DNA from: Pseudomonas sp. UFMG81
Lineage (GTDB): Bacteria; Pseudomonadota; Gammaproteobacteria; Pseudomonadales; Pseudomonadaceae
Assembly: GCF_015354575.1 (NCBI RefSeq)
Contig: NZ_JACAFQ010000008.1
Span: forward strand, 176,209 to 240,208
Direction of reading: 5' to 3'
DNA: 64,000 nt
The notes under the pieces were generated by a model that did not search any database, was not told where the DNA came from, and worked only from the letters and a program-made list of their open reading frames with translations. Shown here in pieces: positions 10,335 to 23,107 of this stretch (positions are counted from its first letter, which is position 1; each line of letters begins with the position of its first letter). Both the position numbers and the translations under genes were made by a program.

Positions 10335-10521
10335 GTAAAGGTCCTGTTACTCGATCAAGTTGGCCGGCAATTGTACCCAAGCGGGGGCCGGGGCGCGAAC
10401 TCGCCGAACGCGAACCTTCACTATAGGTGGCTTGGGCTGGGCGGGGAGTGAAGTTCTTTGCGCCCTGTTGCGGGCGCTCGGGCTACAATGGCGCCTTTGA
10501 TCCGAACGGCAGGTGTGCGCA

Positions 10522-11397
10522 GTGACTGAGGTGGCAGGGGCTTCGAAATCGACGATGGGTACGCTGTATGTGGTCGCCACGCCCATCGGCAACCTTGACG
10601 ACATGAGCGCGCGGGCGTTGAAAGTGCTGGCGCAGGTGAGCCTGATTGCCGCCGAAGACACCCGGCACTCGGTGCGCCTGCTTCAGCATTTCGGCATCGA
10701 TACGCCGTTGGCGGCCTGCCATGAACACAATGAGCGGGATGAGGGCGGGCGGTTCATCACAAGGCTACTGGCCGGCGATGACGTGGCGCTGGTATCCGAT
10801 GCGGGCACGCCACTGATTTCCGATCCTGGCTATCACCTGGTGCGCCAGGCGCGCGCGGCGGGGGTCCAGGTGGTGCCGGTGCCGGGTGCCTGCGCCCTGA
10901 TCGCCGCGTTGTCGGCAGCCGGGTTGCCTTCCGATCGTTTCATCTTCGAAGGCTTTCTGCCCGCCAAGTCCGCTGGGCGGCGTGCGCGCCTGGAACAGGT
11001 CAGGGAGGAGTCGCGGACCCTGATCTTCTATGAGGCCCCGCATCGCATCCTCGAGTGCCTCGAAGACATGGAGGTGGTGTTCGGCGCCGAACGCCCGGCG
11101 GTGTTGGCGCGGGAAATCACCAAGACCTTCGAAACGCTCAAGGGCTTGCCTCTGGGTGAGTTGCGCGCGTTCGTGCAAGGTGACAGCAACCAGCAGCGGG
11201 GTGAGTGCGTGGTGCTGGTGGCGGGCTGGACTGCACCTGATGACGAACAGGCAATCAGCACCGAGGCGCAGCGAGTGCTGGATCTGCTACTGGCCGAATT
11301 GCCGCTCAAGCGTGCGGCGGCATTGGCGGCCGAGATCACCGGTGTGCGCAAGAACCTGCTGTATCAGTTGGCGCTGGAAAAGCAGAAAGCCCAATAG
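10522..11397 (+). CDS. rsmI: 16S rRNA (cytidine1402-2'-O)-methyltransferase
   Basis: A 291-residue tetrapyrrole-methylase-fold enzyme that 2'-O-methylates C1402 in the decoding centre, working with RsmH encoded about 2 kb downstream. Signature motifs are LYVVATPIGNLDD, AAEDTRHS, LVSDAGTPLISDPG and VPVPGACALIAALSAAGLP. Starts at GTG 10522, which has GGCAGG at a good distance; GTG 10513 and ATG 10555 are alternatives. It is divergent from lpoA and followed by the RNase P RNA gene. Confidence 0.95.
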   Translation: MTEVAGASKSTMGTLYVVATPIGNLDDMSARALKVLAQVSLIAAEDTRHSVRLLQHFGIDTPLAACHEHNERDEGGRFITRLLAGDDVALVSDAGTPLISDPGYHLVRQARAAGVQVVPVPGACALIAALSAAGLPSDRFIFEGFLPAKSAGRRARLEQVREESRTLIFYEAPHRILECLEDMEVVFGAERPAVLAREITKTFETLKGLPLGELRAFVQGDSNQQRGECVVLVAGWTAPDDEQAISTEAQRVLDLLLAELPLKRAAALAAEITGVRKNLLYQLALEKQKAQ

Positions 11398-11426
11398 TGG
11401 CTCTATGATATTGATTGTCGCATCGC

Positions 11427-11455
11427 TTGTTCTTGAGCGCGTCTGACGGTAACCT
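11427..11455 (+). promoter_or_regulatory. Predicted rnpB promoter
   Basis: TTGTTC (11427-11432) and TAACCT (11450-11455) are 17 bp apart, placing the expected start of transcription at about 11462-11463, which coincides with the first base of the RNase P RNA P1 helix. Confidence 0.6.
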
Positions 11456-11462
11456 TGGCGGC

Positions 11463-11822
11463 GGAGAGTCGATCGGACAGTCGCTGCCGTCTTTTGTTCC
11501 GCAAAAGGCGGGGGAGGAAAGTCCGGGCTCCGCAGGGCAGAGTGCCAGGTAACGCCTGGGAGGCGCGAGCCTACGGAAAGTGCCACAGAAAATAACCGCC
11601 TAAGCACTTCGGTGCCGGTAAGGGTGAAAAGGTGCGGTAAGAGCGCACCGCACGGCTGGCAACAGTTCGTGGCTAGGTAAACCCCACTCGGAGCAAGACC
11701 AAATAGGGTTCCATACGGCGTGGCCCGCGTCGGAACCGGGTAGGTTGCTAGAGGCGTCCAGTGATGGCCGTCGTAGAGGAATGACTGTCCTCGACAAAAC
11801 CCGGCTTACAGATCGACTCTCC
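11463..11822 (+). ncRNA. rnpB: RNase P RNA (type A)
   Basis: The catalytic RNA that removes tRNA 5' leaders. The ends pair as helix P1 over 12 bp: 11463-11474 (GGAGAGTCGATC) with 11811-11822 (GATCGACTCTCC). The conserved core is intact: GAGGAAAGTCCGGGCTCC near 11515, ACAGAAAATAACCGCC near 11585, GGTAAGGGTGAAAAGGTGCG near 11618, and TAGGTAAACCCCAC near 11674. Length (about 360 nt) is normal for gamma-proteobacteria. No clear T-run terminator follows. Confidence 0.97.
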
Positions 11823-12028
11823 ACCTCTCCTTCTCCTGCTTGATTCGATAGCAGATGCCCCTTCGTAATACCGAAAAAATCTTACTCTTAATAAATTACT
11901 TTAACTTCGAACTCTATCCGCCTGAGTGCGTTTGATTTTTTCCGTCGCTTTTCATCTCCGCTAATCCTTTTCCCTTCCTTTGTTGCGCTAAATCCACGTC
12001 CTGTAAGGGTTTTCCTTATGAACGTGCC
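11823..12028. other. AT-rich spacer between rnpB and mraZ
   Basis: About 200 bp that is visibly richer in A/T than its surroundings (for example around 11865-11915). No coding frame, hairpin or repeat stands out. It might carry UP-element or MvaT-type binding sequence for the dcw promoter, but nothing in the sequence proves this. Confidence 0.3.
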
Positions 12029-12058
12029 TTGACGGTGTGGCGGACGGATTCCTATAGT
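12029..12058 (+). promoter_or_regulatory. Predicted promoter of the dcw cluster (Pmra)
   Basis: TTGACG (12029-12034) and TATAGT (12053-12058) with an 18-bp spacer. Predicted transcription start near 12065, immediately before the MraZ-type repeats, which is the layout expected for an autoregulated mra promoter. Confidence 0.75.
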
Positions 12059-12067
12059 GTGCGCAAG

Positions 12068-12101
12068 TGGCAGAAAGTGGGATGAAGTGGGTTTTCTGGC
12101 A
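12068..12101 (+). promoter_or_regulatory. MraZ operator repeats
   Basis: TGGCA (12068), TGGGA (12078) and TGGGT (12088) recur at an exact 10-bp period, with a further TGGCA at 12097. MraZ of E. coli binds TGGGN boxes separated by 5 bp in front of its own operon. The position just downstream of the predicted start site fits repression of the dcw cluster by its first product. Confidence 0.8.
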
Positions 12102-12133
12102 CAAAAAAGCTAACATTGTGGGGAATCGCAGCC

Positions 12134-12589
12134 GTGTTCCGCGGAGCCAACGCCGTCAGCCTCGATGCCAAGGGTCGGCTCGCCATGCCGAGTCGGTACC
12201 GTGACGAGCTCGATTCGCGTTGCAATGGTCAGTTAATCGTGACCATCGACGCGGTTGACCCCTGCTTGTGTGTTTATCCCCTCGATGAGTGGGAACAGAT
12301 TGAAGCCAAGTTGCGCGCCTTGCCGTCGTTGCGTGAGGAAAACCGCCGCCTGCAGCGTTTGCTGATTGGCAATGCGGTGGACCTGGAGCTCGACGGCAGT
12401 GGGCGTTTCCTGGTGCCGCCCCGCCTGCGTGAATACGCCAAGCTCGACAAGAAGGCGATGCTGGTGGGGCAGCTGAACAAATTCCAGCTGTGGGATGAGG
12501 ATGCCTGGAACGCGGTTTCGGCAGCCGACCTTGCAGCTATTCAACAACCGGGCGCCATGCCCGATGACTTGCGTGACCTGATCCTGTGA
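12134..12589 (+). CDS. mraZ: Transcriptional regulator MraZ
   Basis: A 151-residue AbrB-like DNA-binding protein with two tandem MraZ (SpoVT/AbrB) half domains: [21 protein letters not shown] at the N-terminus and [21 protein letters not shown] at mid-protein; both contain the DxxGR signature. Start is GTG 12134, giving the standard N-terminus with GGGGA upstream; an in-frame TTG at 12116 is less likely. It represses or tunes the dcw cluster. Its stop overlaps the rsmH start (GTGA). Confidence 0.95.
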   Translation: MFRGANAVSLDAKGRLAMPSRYRDELDSRCNGQLIVTIDAVDPCLCVYPLDEWEQIEAKLRALPSLREENRRLQRLLIGNAVDLELDGSGRFLVPPRLREYAKLDKKAMLVGQLNKFQLWDEDAWNAVSAADLAAIQQPGAMPDDLRDLIL

Positions 12590-13529
12590 CCATAGATAGC
12601 GGCTTCAACCACATCACCGTCCTGCTCGACGAAGCTGTCGAGGCATTGGCTCTGCGCGCCGACGGTTGCTATCTGGACGGCACCTTCGGGCGTGGCGGCC
12701 ACAGCCGCCTGATCCTCAGCAAACTTGGGCCGCAAGGGCGGCTGCTGGGGTTCGACAAGGATCCTCAAGCGATTGCCACCGGGCAGGCGCTGGCGGCCGA
12801 AGACGGCCGCTTTGTCATTGTGCAGCGCAGCTTTGCCGAGCTGGGTGACGAAGTGCGTGAACGCGGCCTGGACGGCAAGGTCAGCGGCATCCTGCTCGAC
12901 CTGGGCGTATCTTCGCCACAGTTGGACGACCCCGAGCGCGGTTTCAGCTTCCTCAACGACGGCCCTTTGGACATGCGCATGAACCCGGACCACGGCATCA
13001 GTGCCGCCGAGTTCATCGCCACTGCGGCGGAGGAAGAAATCGCCCGTGTGTTCAAAGAGTACGGCGAGGAGCGCTTCGCCAAGCGCATGGCCCGCGCCGT
13101 GGTGCTGCGCCGTGAACAGCAGCCGTTTACCCGCACCGGCGACCTGGCCGAAGTGCTCAAGGTTGCCAACCCCGCCTGGGAAAAGGGCAAGAACCCGGCG
13201 ACTCGCGCGTTCCAGGGCCTGCGTATTCACGTCAACAACGAGTTGGGCGACCTCGAAGTCGGCCTTGAAGCCGCGATCGACGCGCTCGAGGTGGGTGGCC
13301 GCCTGGCAGTGATCAGCTTCCACTCGCTGGAAGACCGTATCGTCAAGCTGTTCATGCGCAAGCTGGCCAAGGGCGAGGCGGACAACCTGCCGCGTAACCT
13401 GCCGGTCCAGCACAAGGTATTCGAGCCCAAGATCAAGCTCATCGGCAAGGCGCAGTTCGCCTCCGACGAAGAACTCAAGGCCAACCCGCGGTCGCGCAGC
13501 GCCGTGATGCGGGTGGCGGAGAAGCTTCG

Positions 13530-13533
<4 letters not shown>
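12586..13533 (+). CDS. rsmH: 16S rRNA (cytosine1402-N4)-methyltransferase
   Basis: A 315-residue SAM-dependent methyltransferase (MraW) that modifies the same nucleotide, C1402, as RsmI. The SAM loop GTFGRGGHS, the [19 protein letters not shown] motif and [14 protein letters not shown] region are intact. GTG start overlaps the mraZ stop by four bases, and its stop overlaps the ftsL start in the same way, showing tight translational coupling at the head of the dcw cluster. Confidence 0.98.
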
Positions 13534-15552
<2,019 letters not shown>

Positions 15553-15553
<1 letters not shown>

Positions 15554-17040
15554 TGACGATGCCATTGAGCAAGCTGTTCGCCAACGCCAGCCGCGACCCG
15601 CTGATCCGTGAACTGACCCTGGACAGCCGCGCCGTGCGGCCGGGCGACCTGTTCCTGGCGGTGCCCGGCGCCAAGGTCGACGGCCGCTCGCATATCGCCG
15701 ACGCCCTGGCCCGTGGTGCAGCGGCTGTCGCCTATGAAGAGCAGGGCGCCAGTGTGCTGCCGATCACCGACGTGCCGCTGATTCCGGTCAAGGGCCTGAT
15801 CGGCCAACTGTCGCAGATCGCTGGGCGCTTCTACGGCGAGCCGAGCCGTCAGTTGGACCTGGTCGGCGTCACCGGCACCAACGGCAAGACCAGCGTTACC
15901 CAACTGCTGGCCCAGGCGCTCGATGCCCTCGGTCAGCGCTGCGGCCTGATCGGCACGCTGGGCACTGGTTTCTATGGCGAGCTGCAGAGTGGCCGCCTGA
16001 CCACGCCCGACCCGATTGCCGTGCAGGCGACCCTCAACGACCTGAAGAAGGGCGGCGCCAAAGCCGTGGCCATGGAGGTTTCCTCCCATGCCCTGGAGCA
16101 GGGGCGTGTTGCCGCGCTGGAATTCGATATCGCGGTGATGACCAACCTGTCCCGTGACCACCTCGACTACCACGGCAGCATGCAGGCCTACGAGGCCGCC
16201 AAGGCCAAGCTGTTCGCCTGGCCGAGCCTGCGTTGCCAGGTGGTCAATTTGGACGACGGGTTCGGCCAGCGCCTGGCAGCCGACTTTGCCAATCGCCCCA
16301 TCACCGGTCACAACGATGCTCGGTTGATCAGCTATAGCCTGGAAAACCCGGACGCCTCGTTGTTCTGTCGCGAAGCCCGTTTCAGTGACGATGGCGTGCA
16401 CGCCACCCTGGTCACTGCCCAGGGCGAGCGTACCCTGCGCAGCCAGTTGCTGGGGCGCTTCAACCTGAGCAATATGCTCGCCGCCGTGGCAACGCTGCTG
16501 GCCCTGGATTATTCGCTGGACGAAATTCTCAAGGTCACCCCGCAGTTGCAAGGCCCGGTCGGCCGTATGCAACGCCTGGGCGGCGGCGACAAACCGCTGG
16601 TGGTGGTCGATTACGCCCACACCCCGGATGCCCTGGAAAAAGTCCTCGAGGCCCTGCGCCCCCATGCCCACGGCAAGCTGGTGTGCCTGTTCGGCTGTGG
16701 CGGCGACCGTGATGCCGGCAAGCGCCCGCTGATGGCCGAAGTGGCCGAGCGCCTGGCCGACCGCGTGCTGGTCACCGACGACAACCCCCGTACCGAAGAC
16801 CCGTTGCGGATCTTCGACGATATTCGCCCTGGTTTCACCAAACCCGCCGACGTCGAGTTCGTCGCTGGTCGTGGCCAGGCCATCGCCCACCTGATCGCCA
16901 CTGCCAGTGCCGACGACGTGGTCGTCCTGGCCGGCAAGGGGCACGAGGACTACCAGGAGATCAACGGCGAACGCCATGACTTCTCCGACCTGGTCGAAGC
17001 CGACAAGGCACTTGCCGCCTGGGAGGCTCCACATGCTTAA
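15553..17040 (+). CDS. murE: UDP-MurNAc-L-Ala-D-Glu:meso-diaminopimelate ligase
   Basis: A 495-residue Mur ligase adding meso-DAP to the nucleotide dipeptide precursor in the cytoplasm. The ATP loop GVTGTNGKTSVTQLL, the carbamylated-Lys region and the DDNPRTEDP motif, whose DNPR marks DAP rather than lysine specificity, are all visible. ATG overlaps the ftsI stop. Its last eight bases overlap the murF start. Confidence 0.98.
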
Positions 17041-18400
17041 GCCCATGACCCTCAGCCAACTGACCGGCGCGCTGAATGCCCGCCTGGTCGGTGCCGATGC
17101 CAGCTTCACCGGCGTCAGCATCGACAGCCGCACGGTTGCTACTGGCCAGCTGTTCGTCGCCCTCACCGGCCCGCGCTTCGATGGCCACGACTACCTGGCC
17201 GACGTGAAGGCCAAGGGGGCCGTCGCCGCGCTGGTCGAGCGTGAAGTCGCCGATGTCGACTTGCCGCAGCTGCTGGTCGCCGACTGCCGTGTCGCGCTCG
17301 GCCAGCTGGGTGCGCTGAACCGCGCCGCGTTCGACAAGCCGGTGGTGGCCATTACCGGCTCCAGCGGCAAGACCACGGTCAAAGAGATGCTGGCCGCGAT
17401 CCTGCGCACCCGCGGGCCGGTGCATGCCACCCGTGGCAACCTCAACAACGACCTCGGTGCGCCACTGACACTGCTGGAAATCGCGCCTGAGCACAGTGCG
17501 GCGGTCATCGAGCTGGGCGCCTCGCGTATCGGTGAGATCCGCTACACCGTCGGCCTCACTCGGCCGCAGGTGGTGATCATCAACAACGCCGGCACCGCCC
17601 ACGTAGGCGAGTTCGGTGGCCCGGAAAAGATCGTCGAGGCCAAGGGAGAAATCCTCGAAGGCCTGGGCGAGGGCGGTACCGCCATTCTCAACCTGGCCGA
17701 CAAAGCCTTCGACATCTGGCGCAAGCGTGCGGGCAACCACCGCCTCTTCAGCTTCGCGCTGGACAACCCACAGGCTGATTTCCATGCCAGCGACATCGGC
17801 CGTGACGCCCGTGGTTGCCCGTCGTTCACCCTTCACGGCCCTGATGGCAGCGTGCCGGTGCAGCTGAACCTGTTGGGTACCCACAACGTCAGCAATGCCC
17901 TGGCCGCCGCCGCCGCCGCCCATGCCGTTGGTCTGACCTTGAACGGCATCGCCGCCGGCCTGAATGCCGTGCAACCGGTCAAGGGCCGCACCGTGGCGCA
18001 GGTCGCACCCAACGGTGTGCGGGTCATCGACGACAGCTACAACGCAAATCCCACCTCGATGTGTGCGGCCATTGATATACTCGCCGGCTTTTCCGGGCGC
18101 ACCGTTCTGGTGCTCGGGGATATCGGCGAACTGGGCCAATGGGCCGAGGAAGGCCACCGCCAGGTAGGTGACTACGCACGCGGCAAGGTCGACGCGCTGT
18201 ACGCAGTGGGCAGCAACATGGCCCATGCGGTGCAGGCGTTCGGCGCCAATGGCCGCCATTTCGCTACTCAAGCTGAGCTGATCGATGCCGTTCGCGCCGA
18301 AACCGCCAGCGACACCACTATCTTGATCAAGGGCTCGCGCAGCGCTGCGATGGAAAACGTCGTGGCCGCATTGTGCGGTGCCAGCGGGGAGAAACATTAA
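17033..18400 (+). CDS. murF: UDP-MurNAc-tripeptide:D-Ala-D-Ala ligase
   Basis: A 455-residue Mur ligase that adds D-Ala-D-Ala to complete the pentapeptide precursor. Its ATP loop is [14 protein letters not shown], and [13 protein letters not shown] and [13 protein letters not shown] are characteristic MurF motifs. Start at ATG 17033 overlaps murE by eight bases; ATG 17045 is an alternative. The stop TAA shares its last A with the mraY ATG. Confidence 0.97.
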   Translation: MLKPMTLSQLTGALNARLVGADASFTGVSIDSRTVATGQLFVALTGPRFDGHDYLADVKAKGAVAALVEREVADVDLPQLLVADCRVALGQLGALNRAAFDKPVVAITGSSGKTTVKEMLAAILRTRGPVHATRGNLNNDLGAPLTLLEIAPEHSAAVIELGASRIGEIRYTVGLTRPQVVIINNAGTAHVGEFGGPEKIVEAKGEILEGLGEGGTAILNLADKAFDIWRKRAGNHRLFSFALDNPQADFHASDIGRDARGCPSFTLHGPDGSVPVQLNLLGTHNVSNALAAAAAAHAVGLTLNGIAAGLNAVQPVKGRTVAQVAPNGVRVIDDSYNANPTSMCAAIDILAGFSGRTVLVLGDIGELGQWAEEGHRQVGDYARGKVDALYAVGSNMAHAVQAFGANGRHFATQAELIDAVRAETASDTTILIKGSRSAAMENVVAALCGASGEKH

Positions 18401-19482
18401 TGCTGCTGCTGTTGGCCGAGTATCTGCAACAGTTCCACAAGGGCTTCGCGGTCTTCCAGTACCTGTCGTTGCGCGGGATCCTGGGCGTGCTGACCGCACT
18501 CTCGCTCGCCCTGTGGCTGGGCCCGTGGATGATCCGTACCCTGCAGATCCGCCAGATTGGCCAGGCCGTGCGTAACGACGGCCCGCAATCGCACCTGTCC
18601 AAGTCGGGCACCCCGACCATGGGTGGCGCGCTGATTCTTTCCGCCATCGCCATCAGCACCCTGCTGTGGGCCGACCTGAGCAACCGCTATGTGTGGGTGG
18701 TGTTGATCGTCACCCTGGCGTTCGGCGCCATCGGCTGGGTCGATGACTACCGCAAGGTGATCGAGAAGAACTCCCGTGGCCTGCCCAGCCGCTGGAAGTA
18801 CTTCTGGCAGTCGGTGTTCGGCCTGGCGGCAGCAGTGTTCCTCTACAAAACCGCCCCGACCAGCGTCGAAACCACGCTGATCATCCCCATGCTCAAGGAC
18901 TTCGCCATCCCGCTGGGTGCCGGGTTCATCGTGCTCACCTATTTCGTCATCGTCGGCTCCAGCAACGCGGTCAACCTGACCGACGGCCTCGATGGCCTGG
19001 CGATCATGCCGACGGTGATGGTCGGCGGCGCCCTGGGCATCTTCTGCTACCTGTCGGGCAACGTGAAATTCGCCGAATACCTGTTGATCCCTTACGTGCC
19101 GGGCGCTGGCGAGCTGATCGTGTTCTGCGGCGCGCTGATCGGTGCCGGCCTGGGTTTCCTGTGGTTCAACACCTACCCGGCCCAGGTGTTCATGGGCGAC
19201 GTCGGCGCCCTGGCGCTGGGCGCGGCACTGGGCACCATCGCCGTGATCGTTCGCCAGGAGATCGTGCTGTTCATCATGGGCGGCGTGTTCGTGATGGAAA
19301 CCCTGTCGGTGGTCATCCAGGTCGCGTCGTTCAAGCTCACCGGCAAGCGCGTGTTCCGCATGGCGCCGATTCACCACCACTTTGAACTCAAGGGTTGGCC
19401 CGAGCCTCGGGTGATCGTCCGCTTCTGGATCATCACCGTGATCCTGGTGCTGATCGGCCTTGCCACCCTGAAACTGAGGTAA
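18400..19482 (+). CDS. mraY: Phospho-MurNAc-pentapeptide translocase
   Basis: A 360-residue, about ten-helix membrane enzyme that transfers phospho-MurNAc-pentapeptide to undecaprenyl phosphate, giving lipid I. Length equals the E. coli enzyme. Signature motifs are KSGTPTMGG, the catalytic aspartates in GWVDDYRKV and [21 protein letters not shown], and the [10 protein letters not shown] histidine cluster. Starts at ATG overlapping the murF stop. Confidence 0.98.
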   Translation: MLLLLAEYLQQFHKGFAVFQYLSLRGILGVLTALSLALWLGPWMIRTLQIRQIGQAVRNDGPQSHLSKSGTPTMGGALILSAIAISTLLWADLSNRYVWVVLIVTLAFGAIGWVDDYRKVIEKNSRGLPSRWKYFWQSVFGLAAAVFLYKTAPTSVETTLIIPMLKDFAIPLGAGFIVLTYFVIVGSSNAVNLTDGLDGLAIMPTVMVGGALGIFCYLSGNVKFAEYLLIPYVPGAGELIVFCGALIGAGLGFLWFNTYPAQVFMGDVGALALGAALGTIAVIVRQEIVLFIMGGVFVMETLSVVIQVASFKLTGKRVFRMAPIHHHFELKGWPEPRVIVRFWIITVILVLIGLATLKLR

Positions 19483-19488
19483 ACGAGC

Positions 19489-20835
19489 GTGTCACTGATC
19501 GCTTCCGACCAATTCCGCATCGTTGTCGGCCTCGGCAAGAGCGGCATGTCCCTGGTTCGCTTCCTGGCGAGCCGGGGCATTGCCTTTGCGGTCGCCGACA
19601 CCCGTGAGCAACCGCCGGAACTGGATACCCTGCGCCGTGACTACCCGCAGGTGGAAGTGCGCTGTGGTGAGCTGGACGTGGACTTCCTGTGCCGCGCCAA
19701 CGAGCTGTACGTGAGCCCCGGCCTGGCCCTGGCCACCCCGGCGCTGCAGCAGGCCGCTGCACGTGGCGTGACGCTGTCCGGCGACATCGAGCTGTTCGCC
19801 CGCCACGCCAAGGCCCCGATCGTGGCCATCAGTGGTTCCAACGCCAAGAGCACCGTCACCACCCTGGTCGGCGAGATGGCCGCCAAGGCGGGCAAACGTG
19901 TGGCAGTGGGCGGCAACCTCGGCACACCAGCGCTGGACCTGCTCGACGATGCGGTGGAGTTGTACGTGCTGGAGCTGTCGAGCTTCCAGCTGGAGACCAC
20001 CGACCAGCTCAACGCCGAAGTGGCCACTGTGCTGAACATCAGCGAAGACCACATGGACCGCTACAGCGGCCTGCCGGCCTATCACCTGGCCAAGCACCGG
20101 ATCTTCCGCGGTGCCCGCCAGGTCGTGGTGAACCGCCAGGACGCCCTGAGCCGGCCGCTGCCGGTCGAAGGCCGTCCGTGCTGGAGCTTCGGCCTCAACG
20201 CGCCGGACTTCAAGGCCTTCGGGTTGCGCGAAGTCGAGGGCGAGAAATACCTGGCCTTCGAGTTCCAGACGCTCATGCCCGTGCGCGAGCTGAAGATTCG
20301 TGGCGCCCACAACCAAAGCAATGCCCTGGCAGCATTGGCCCTGGGCCATGCCGCCGGGCTGCCGTTCGCGCCGATGCTCGAAGCCCTGCGCGAGTTCAAG
20401 GGCCTGGCCCATCGCTGCCAGTGGATCCGTGAACGCAACGGCGTGAACTGGTACGACGATTCCAAGGCCACCAACGTCGGCGCGGCCCTGGCCGCCATCG
20501 AAGGCCTGGGCGCCGATATCGAAGGGCAGTTGGTGCTGATCGCTGGCGGTGATGGCAAGGGCGCCGACTTCGGCGCGCTGCGCGAGCCGGTGGGCAAGTA
20601 CTGCCGCGCCGTAGTGCTGCTGGGCCGCGATGCCGATCGCCTGGCCGAAACGCTCAAGGATGGTGTCCCGCTGGTGCGCGTGCAGACCCTGGACGAGGCC
20701 GTGCAGCGCTGTGCCGAGCTGGCCCAATCGGGCGACGCGGTGCTGCTGTCGCCAGCCTGCGCCAGCCTAGACATGTTCAAGAACTTCGAAGAACGCGGGC
20801 GCCTGTTCGCCCAGGCGGCGGAGGGGCTGGCATGA
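19489..20835 (+). CDS. murD: UDP-MurNAc-L-Ala:D-Glu ligase
   Basis: A 448-residue Mur ligase adding D-glutamate to UDP-MurNAc-L-Ala. The N-terminal Rossmann domain begins RIVVGLGKSGMS. The ATP loop reads ISGSNAKSTVTTLVG, with Ser-Asn-Ala in place of the more common Thr-Asn-Gly, a variant I recall from other Pseudomonas MurD proteins. ELSSFQLETT and NWYDDSKATNVGA are the other catalytic motifs. Start is GTG 19489, six bases after mraY; the stop overlaps ftsW (ATGA). Confidence 0.97.
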   Translation: MSLIASDQFRIVVGLGKSGMSLVRFLASRGIAFAVADTREQPPELDTLRRDYPQVEVRCGELDVDFLCRANELYVSPGLALATPALQQAAARGVTLSGDIELFARHAKAPIVAISGSNAKSTVTTLVGEMAAKAGKRVAVGGNLGTPALDLLDDAVELYVLELSSFQLETTDQLNAEVATVLNISEDHMDRYSGLPAYHLAKHRIFRGARQVVVNRQDALSRPLPVEGRPCWSFGLNAPDFKAFGLREVEGEKYLAFEFQTLMPVRELKIRGAHNQSNALAALALGHAAGLPFAPMLEALREFKGLAHRCQWIRERNGVNWYDDSKATNVGAALAAIEGLGADIEGQLVLIAGGDGKGADFGALREPVGKYCRAVVLLGRDADRLAETLKDGVPLVRVQTLDEAVQRCAELAQSGDAVLLSPACASLDMFKNFEERGRLFAQAAEGLA

Positions 20836-22046
20836 TCTTCGGCATCCTCAAACCGTACCCGTCGCCGCTGATCAGCGGCCGTGGCATCGACATCGACTTT
20901 GCCCTGCTGGCCGGCTGCCTGGCGCTGCTCGGCCTGGGCCTGGTGATGATCACCTCGGCCTCGTCGGAAGTGGCTGCGGTGCAGTCGGGCAACCCGCTGT
21001 ACCACATGTTCCGCCACCTGGTGTACGTCGTGCTCGGCCTGGGCGCCGGGCTGCTGACCCTGATGGTGCCGATCGCCACCTGGCAGCGCATGGGCTTCTT
21101 GATGCTGATCGGCGCCTTCGGCTTGTTGGTGCTGGTGTTGGTACCGGGCATCGGCCGTGAAGTGAACGGTTCGATGCGCTGGATCGGCTTCAGCTTCTTC
21201 AACGTCCAGCCGTCGGAGATTGCCAAGGTCTTCGTGGTCATCTACCTGGCCGGCTACCTCGTACGTCGCCAGACCGAGGTGCGCGAGAGCTGGATGGGCT
21301 TCTTCAAACCGTTCATCGTGCTGCTGCCGATGGCCGGCCTGCTGCTGATGGAGCCGGACTTCGGTGCCACCGTGGTGATGATGGGCGCTGCCGCGGCCAT
21401 GCTGTTCCTGGGAGGGGTGGGGCTGTTCCGCTTCTCGCTGATGGTGGTGCTGGCGGTGATCTCGGTGGTGGTCCTGGTGCAGGCCCAGCCGTACCGGATG
21501 GCGCGTCTGATCACCTTCACCGACCCCTGGTCCGACCAGTTCGGCTCCGGCTACCAGCTCACCCAGGCGCTGATCGCCTTCGGCCGTGGCGAGTGGCTGG
21601 GCGTGGGCCTGGGCAACAGTGTGCAGAAGCAGTTCTACCTGCCCGAGGCGCACACTGACTTCGTGTTCTCGGTGCTGGCCGAGGAGCTGGGCGTGATCGG
21701 CTCGCTGCTGACCATCGCGCTGTTCGTCTTCATCACCGTGCGCGCTTTGTACATCGGCCTGTGGGCCGAGAAGGCCAAGCAGTTCTTTGCCGCCTACATG
21801 GCGTTCGGCCTGTCGTTCCTGTGGATCGGCCAGTTCCTGATCAACATCGGGGTGAACGTCGGCCTGCTGCCGACCAAGGGCCTGACCCTGCCATTCCTCA
21901 GCTACGGGGGCAGCTCGCTGGTGATCTGCTGCGCCTGCGTTGGGTTGTTGCTGCGCATCGAGTGGGAGAGTCGCACGCACCTGGGCAGCGAAGAGCACGA
22001 GTTCAACGAAAGCGACTTTGCCGAGGAGACCAGTCATGGCCGCTGA
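20832..22046 (+). CDS. ftsW: Septal peptidoglycan glycosyltransferase FtsW
   Basis: A 404-residue SEDS polytopic membrane protein (about ten helices) polymerising lipid II at the septum with PBP3. Family motifs include NGSMRWIGFSFFNVQPSE, the long periplasmic loop with GVGLGNSVQKQFYLPEAHTD, and TKGLTLPFLSYGGSS near the C-terminus. ATG overlaps the murD stop by four bases; the 3' end overlaps murG by eleven bases. Confidence 0.98.
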   Translation: MIFGILKPYPSPLISGRGIDIDFALLAGCLALLGLGLVMITSASSEVAAVQSGNPLYHMFRHLVYVVLGLGAGLLTLMVPIATWQRMGFLMLIGAFGLLVLVLVPGIGREVNGSMRWIGFSFFNVQPSEIAKVFVVIYLAGYLVRRQTEVRESWMGFFKPFIVLLPMAGLLLMEPDFGATVVMMGAAAAMLFLGGVGLFRFSLMVVLAVISVVVLVQAQPYRMARLITFTDPWSDQFGSGYQLTQALIAFGRGEWLGVGLGNSVQKQFYLPEAHTDFVFSVLAEELGVIGSLLTIALFVFITVRALYIGLWAEKAKQFFAAYMAFGLSFLWIGQFLINIGVNVGLLPTKGLTLPFLSYGGSSLVICCACVGLLLRIEWESRTHLGSEEHEFNESDFAEETSHGR

Positions 22047-23107
22047 CGGCAAGAATGTATTGATCATGGCCGGCGGTACCGGCGGCCACGTATTCCCGGC
22101 CCTGGCCTGCGCCCGCGAATTCCAGGCGCGCGGCTACAACGTGCACTGGCTGGGTACCCCGCGCGGCATCGAGAACGAACTGGTGCCCCAGGCCGGCCTG
22201 CCGCTGCACCTGATCCAGGTCACCGGCCTGCGCGGCAAGGGCAAGCTGTCGCTGCTCAAGGCGCCGTTCACCCTGGTCAAGGCCGTGCTGCAGGCGCGGC
22301 GCATCGTGCGCGAGCTCAAGCCGGTCTGCGTGATCGGCTTCGGTGGTTACGTGACCGGCCCTGGCGGTGTGGCCGCGCGGCTGTGCGGCGTACCGCTGGT
22401 GATCCACGAACAGAACGCCCGCGCGGGTACTGCCAACCGCCTGCTGGTGCCACTGTCGGCGCGGGTCTGCGAAGCCTTCCCAGGCACGTTCGAAGCCAGC
22501 GACAAGCTGCGTACCACCGGCAACCCGGTACGCCCGGAGCTGTTCATGGACGCGCAGCGCGCGCCCCTGGCCGAGCGCCGTGCGCGCCTGTTGGTCATGG
22601 GCGGCAGCCTGGGTGCGGAACCATTGAACAAATTGTTGCCTAAGGCCCTGTCCGAGGTGCCCGCGAACCTGCGCCCCGAGGTGTTCCACCAGGCTGGCAA
22701 GCATCACGCGCCGGTCACCGCCGAGCGTTACCAGGAGGCGGGGGTCGAGGCACAGGTAGAACCGTTCATCAAGGACATGGCCCACGCCTATGGCTGGGCC
22801 GACATGGTGGTGTGCCGGGCCGGCGCCCTGACCGTCAGCGAACTCGCGGCGGCGGGCCTGCCCTCGATGCTGGTGCCGTTGCCCCATGCAATCGACGACC
22901 ACCAGACCCACAACGCCCAATATCTGGCTCGTGAAGGCGCTGCCTTCCTCATGCCACAAGCGACAACTGGCGCAGCGCAACTCGCTGAACGCCTGAACGA
23001 GGTGCTGATGCAACCCGAGAAACTCAACACCATGGCCGGCACCGCGCGGCGCCTGGCCAAACCTGCTGCAACCAGCACCGTGGTCGATATCTGCCTGGAG
23101 GTGGCCC

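Noticed and set aside
10460..10477. GCGCCC-TGTTGC-GGGCGC hairpin before rsmI as a riboswitch
   Set aside because: It lies upstream of the likely -10 element TACAAT (10484-10489), so it would not be in the transcript, and no known riboswitch core is present.
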